A stretch of 64,000 nt of DNA from Pseudomonadota bacterium (GTDB lineage: Bacteria > Pseudomonadota > Gammaproteobacteria > Steroidobacterales > Steroidobacteraceae). The position numbers and the translations under genes are program-made. The stretch is taken from NCBI GenBank assembly GCA_023391815.1, contig JAEWAF010000043.1, forward strand, positions 194,684-258,683, read 5' to 3'. Numbering within the stretch: the first letter of the stretch is position 1; every line of letters begins with the position of its first letter. A model generated the notes under the pieces. The model was not told the DNA's origin and made no database searches. It was given only the letters and a program-made list of their open reading frames with translations. Of the stretch, positions 60,957-64,000 are shown piece by piece.

Positions 60957-63900
60957 ATGAAAAAAAACCTATCGCTCAGATCAGCGCTCAAATTGGCGCT
61001 GCAGATGGGAGTGGGCGCTGCGGCTGTAGCGACGATGCCGCTGCAGATCTCGCAGGCCGCGAGCAACGACGGCTCGCTGGTGGGCAAGATCATCGCGAGC
61101 GATCAAGGCTCGCTGGAAGGGATCTCGATCACGGTTCGCAACCCCGAGACGGGCTTCACGCGCACCGTCAAAGCGGAGGCGGATGGCTCCTATCGTTTCC
61201 CCTTCTTGCCCGTCGGCAAGTACATCGTCGAGGGCTCGCGTAACGGTACGACGCTCGGCAAGCTCACCGAAGTCACCGTCGGCCTGGGCGTCGCCACGAC
61301 TGCCGATGTGACGGTCAATTTGAGCAATGTCGAAGAGATCCTGGTGGTCGGCACCCGCGTCGTGCGTGCGGTCGATGTGAAATCGACGGAGTCGTCGACG
61401 AACCTGACTCGCGAGGATCTCGAGCGCCTGCCGGTGGCGCGTGACATTCAATCGGTGGCATTGCTCGCCCCCGGTCTTTCGAGAGGTGACTCGGGCCTGT
61501 GCGAAGACCAGCCCTCGTGCGTTTCGTTCGGAGGCTCGTCGGTCGCGGAGAACACGGTCTACATCAATGGCCTGAACGTGACAGACTTCTATAACCGCGT
61601 CGGCTCCTCCTCGGTGCCTTACGCGTTCTACAAGGAGTTCGAGGTCAAGACCGGCGGCTATTCGGTCGAGTTCGGCCGCACCACCGGTGGCGTGATCAAC
61701 GCCGTGACCCGTTCGGGCACCAACGAGTTCGAGTACGGCACCGAAGTGGCTTGGGAGCCGCACTCGCTCCAGAGCAGCAAGAAGAATCGGTTCAACCCGG
61801 ACGGCTCGGCGCGCATCATCGGTTCGTACGACGACTACGACCGCACCAGCGCGACGTTCTACGCTTCCGGTCCGATCGTGAAGGACAAGCTGTTCTTCTT
61901 TGCGTTGTATGAAGCCCGCGACTATCAGCCGAACAACACCTCCGACAACGGCAAAACGCTCTACCAAGCAAAGGAAGACAGCGGTTTCTGGGGCGCCAAG
62001 ATCGACTGGCAGATCAATGAAAAGAATCTGCTCGAGTTGCTCGCGTTCTCGGACAAGAACGAAGAAGTCCGAAAAGGCTACGGCTTCGACTTTACCGACG
62101 GCGCTCGCGGCGCATACAAAGAAACCCGCTTCACGGACAACGGCGGTTTGAACTGGTCGGCCACTTACACCGCGTACCTGACTGATTCATTCTCCGCGAA
62201 GGCGCTGTATGGCGAGAACAATCGCGAATACTCACGTCTTGGTCAGAACGACCTGGAATGCTCGCGCTTTCGCGATCGGCGCGGCGCGACTCCGGAAGAT
62301 CTGGGATGCACGTCGACAGCAGCTGTCACTGCGCGCGAGGACACTCGAGAGGCTGCTCGGCTGGATTTCGAATGGGTGCTCGCCGACCATCAATTGCGCT
62401 TCGGCCTGGATCACGAGACCAATACCTCGCAGTATGAACAGCACTATCCCGGACCCGATCGGCTGCTCTACGAGATCTATCGAACCACCCAGACCACCAA
62501 CGTGTTCGGGACCACCCTCCCCGCGGGTACCGAGTACGTCTGGACTCGACAGAACGAGGTCGATGGCGAGTTCGAAACCATCAACTCGGCGTATTATCTG
62601 GAAGACAACTGGCAGGTCACGCCCAGCCTGCTGCTGAATGCCGGCGTGCGCGTCGAAGGCTTCGACAACAGGAATTCCGACGGCGACTCGTACATCAAGA
62701 TGGATGACATGGTCGCGCCCCGTTTCGGCTTCTCGTGGGATGTGAAAGGCGACAACCGCAGCAAGATCTTCGGCAACGCGGGTCGATACTTTCTGCCGGT
62801 GGCGAACGTGATCAACATCAAACAGGCGGGCGGCTTCCTCGATCGCCGCACCTATTACTACTTCGAGGGCACGGAGCCGTTTGAGTACAACGGCGAAACC
62901 GTATATCGGCCGAGGCTGGGAGCGCAGTTCGCGGTGGACGACTCGCAAGGCGACGGCACGGTGGGAGACTTGCGAGGCGAAGTCGATGCCGACATGGACC
63001 CGGTGTATCAGGATGAGCTGATTCTCGGCTTCCAGTCCATGATGGGTGAAAAGTGGTCGTGGGGTGTGCGTGGCATCTATCGCAGGCTGAACAACGCCAT
63101 CGACGACATGCAGATCACATCGACGGGCATCATTTGCGACGGCGAGCCAGTCTCGGCGGGCTATGTCATGGCCAACCCGGGTCGGCCCGTCACGATCTAT
63201 TCCGACACCGATTGCGACGGCGTCAGCGATGGCTGGGTCACCATCGACACCAGCCAGCACGGCTGGGCGCTGCGCGACGGGGCCGACAATTACCTCGGCT
63301 CGGATGTGGGTTACACCAAGCCGAAGCGCACCTACCAGGCGCTCGAGTTCATGATCGATCGTGCCTGGGACGATCTGTGGTCGCTCAACGCCGTGTACAC
63401 CTTGTCGTATGCCAAAGGCAATGCCGAGGGACCGATCAACTCCGATACGGACTTCACCGATACGGGCCGCACCGAGGCGTTCGACGATCCTTGGGTGAAC
63501 TATCGCTCCTACGGCTATCTCCCCAACGATCATCGTCACCAGCTCAAGGTGCGAGGGGCGTACGCACTGGGTGAGCATTGGGAAGTGGGCGGCACCCTGA
63601 CCGCACAGTCGGGCCGCCCCATCAATACCACGGGAAAATGCAATCCCAACGATGGCCAGTGCTTCTTCAGCTTCTACGTCTTCAACGACAGCACCGGTCA
63701 ATATGAGCTGCACCGACGCGGTTCGGGGGGCAGGACGCCGTGGATCTTCGACGTGGGCGCGAATGTGACTTACCGACAATCGTTCTCGGCGGCGGATCTC
63801 AAGGTCACGCTCGGGGTCTATAACCTGCTGAACGAGCAGCGCGTTGTCGAGGTATACGAGGCGCTCGGATCGACCGGCGCGCGTCGCGACCCGTCCTATG

Positions 63901-63962
63901 GCCTGGGCACGGGCTACCAGTCGCCCCGCTACGGCCTGCTGACCCTCAAGCTCGACTTCTGA
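60957..63962 (+). CDS. TonB-dependent receptor with N-terminal carboxypeptidase-like domain (Oar-type)
   Basis: This 1001-residue outer-membrane receptor has a ribosome site (gggagg) just before the ATG and a signal peptide (to QISQAASN). Residues ~40-125 are a carboxypeptidase regulatory-like domain (GSLEGISITVRNPETGFTRT). The plug follows (EEILVVGTRV, IQSVALLAPGLSRGDSG, NTVYINGLNVTDFY), and then a long barrel ending LLTLKLDF with a terminal Phe. A TonB box is not obvious, with EEILVVGTR as the nearest candidate. It lies beside a murein-peptide operon, so it may import peptides or other oligomers; ligand unknown. Confidence 0.93.
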   Translation: MKKNLSLRSALKLALQMGVGAAAVATMPLQISQAASNDGSLVGKIIASDQGSLEGISITVRNPETGFTRTVKAEADGSYRFPFLPVGKYIVEGSRNGTTLGKLTEVTVGLGVATTADVTVNLSNVEEILVVGTRVVRAVDVKSTESSTNLTREDLERLPVARDIQSVALLAPGLSRGDSGLCEDQPSCVSFGGSSVAENTVYINGLNVTDFYNRVGSSSVPYAFYKEFEVKTGGYSVEFGRTTGGVINAVTRSGTNEFEYGTEVAWEPHSLQSSKKNRFNPDGSARIIGSYDDYDRTSATFYASGPIVKDKLFFFALYEARDYQPNNTSDNGKTLYQAKEDSGFWGAKIDWQINEKNLLELLAFSDKNEEVRKGYGFDFTDGARGAYKETRFTDNGGLNWSATYTAYLTDSFSAKALYGENNREYSRLGQNDLECSRFRDRRGATPEDLGCTSTAAVTAREDTREAARLDFEWVLADHQLRFGLDHETNTSQYEQHYPGPDRLLYEIYRTTQTTNVFGTTLPAGTEYVWTRQNEVDGEFETINSAYYLEDNWQVTPSLLLNAGVRVEGFDNRNSDGDSYIKMDDMVAPRFGFSWDVKGDNRSKIFGNAGRYFLPVANVINIKQAGGFLDRRTYYYFEGTEPFEYNGETVYRPRLGAQFAVDDSQGDGTVGDLRGEVDADMDPVYQDELILGFQSMMGEKWSWGVRGIYRRLNNAIDDMQITSTGIICDGEPVSAGYVMANPGRPVTIYSDTDCDGVSDGWVTIDTSQHGWALRDGADNYLGSDVGYTKPKRTYQALEFMIDRAWDDLWSLNAVYTLSYAKGNAEGPINSDTDFTDTGRTEAFDDPWVNYRSYGYLPNDHRHQLKVRGAYALGEHWEVGGTLTAQSGRPINTTGKCNPNDGQCFFSFYVFNDSTGQYELHRRGSGGRTPWIFDVGANVTYRQSFSAADLKVTLGVYNLLNEQRVVEVYEALGSTGARRDPSYGLGTGYQSPRYGLLTLKLDF

Positions 63963-64000
63963 TCCTGCGATTCGGCATTCTTTGCCATGGTTGGCGGGGG

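Noticed and set aside
62232..63779. Long open frame antisense to the TonB receptor (515 codons)
   Set aside because: It mirrors the receptor codons and reads His/Arg/Val-rich sequence with no family motif, a usual shadow in high-GC DNA.

Overview
This is GC-rich, gene-dense bacterial DNA. The content (XrtA exosortase machinery, an Oar-type TonB receptor, bacterioferritin with Bfd, FecI-like ECF sigma factors) fits a gammaproteobacterium, and I would guess a Steroidobacter-like lineage. That placement is inference; there is no rRNA gene, tRNA or other phylogenetic marker in the window.

Positions 1-17327 form the outer part of a large exopolysaccharide locus. On the left are an MBOAT O-acetyltransferase with an overlapping SGNH partner cut by the window edge, glycosyltransferases of families GT4 and GT25, two alpha/beta hydrolases, a VOC protein, a Wzx flippase, two secreted lyase-like proteins, an SGNH protein, an XrtA-type FemAB protein, a PLP aminotransferase, a polysaccharide deacetylase and an ATP-grasp ligase. 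Positions 17341-44552 hold 20 consecutive minus-strand genes that make up the core XrtA/PEP-CTERM-type locus. Read in the direction of transcription they are: priming sugar transferase, PrsK kinase, sigma-54-type PrsR regulator, exosortase A fused to EpsI, PrsT TPR lipoprotein, OPX exporter, chain-length protein, BY-kinase, beta-barrel protein, DUF3473 deacetylase, two FemAB/GNAT proteins with a GT2 between them, AsnB-like amidotransferase, acyl carrier protein, AMP-dependent ligase, NAD synthase-like protein, GT2, GT4 and an O-antigen-ligase-like protein. I see no PEP-CTERM substrate in the window. Positions 47041-51143 add sugar-nucleotide genes: a zinc-type C-methyltransferase, an unknown protein, and two tandem GDP-mannose 4,6-dehydratase family enzymes.

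Two smaller units interrupt or follow this. Positions 44781-45733 carry a Fur-box-preceded bfd-bfr iron-storage pair ending in a hairpin terminator, next to a lipoprotein with cadherin-like and fibronectin-like modules. Positions 51303-54306 hold two divergent ECF sigma factors, a FecR-like protein cut down to its cytoplasmic N-terminal domain, and a RAYT-family protein that has lost its HUH histidines and carries a DnaA-like helix-turn-helix tail.

The right end (54716-63962) looks like a peptidoglycan-peptide scavenging locus. It has a RpiR/MurR-type regulator, an L-Ala-D/L-Glu epimerase, an NlpC/P60 lipoprotein peptidase and a DUF819 permease on the minus strand. Divergent to these are a secreted transglutaminase-fold protein and a 1001-residue TonB-dependent receptor. 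The transglutaminase gene appears frameshifted 28 codons before its natural end.
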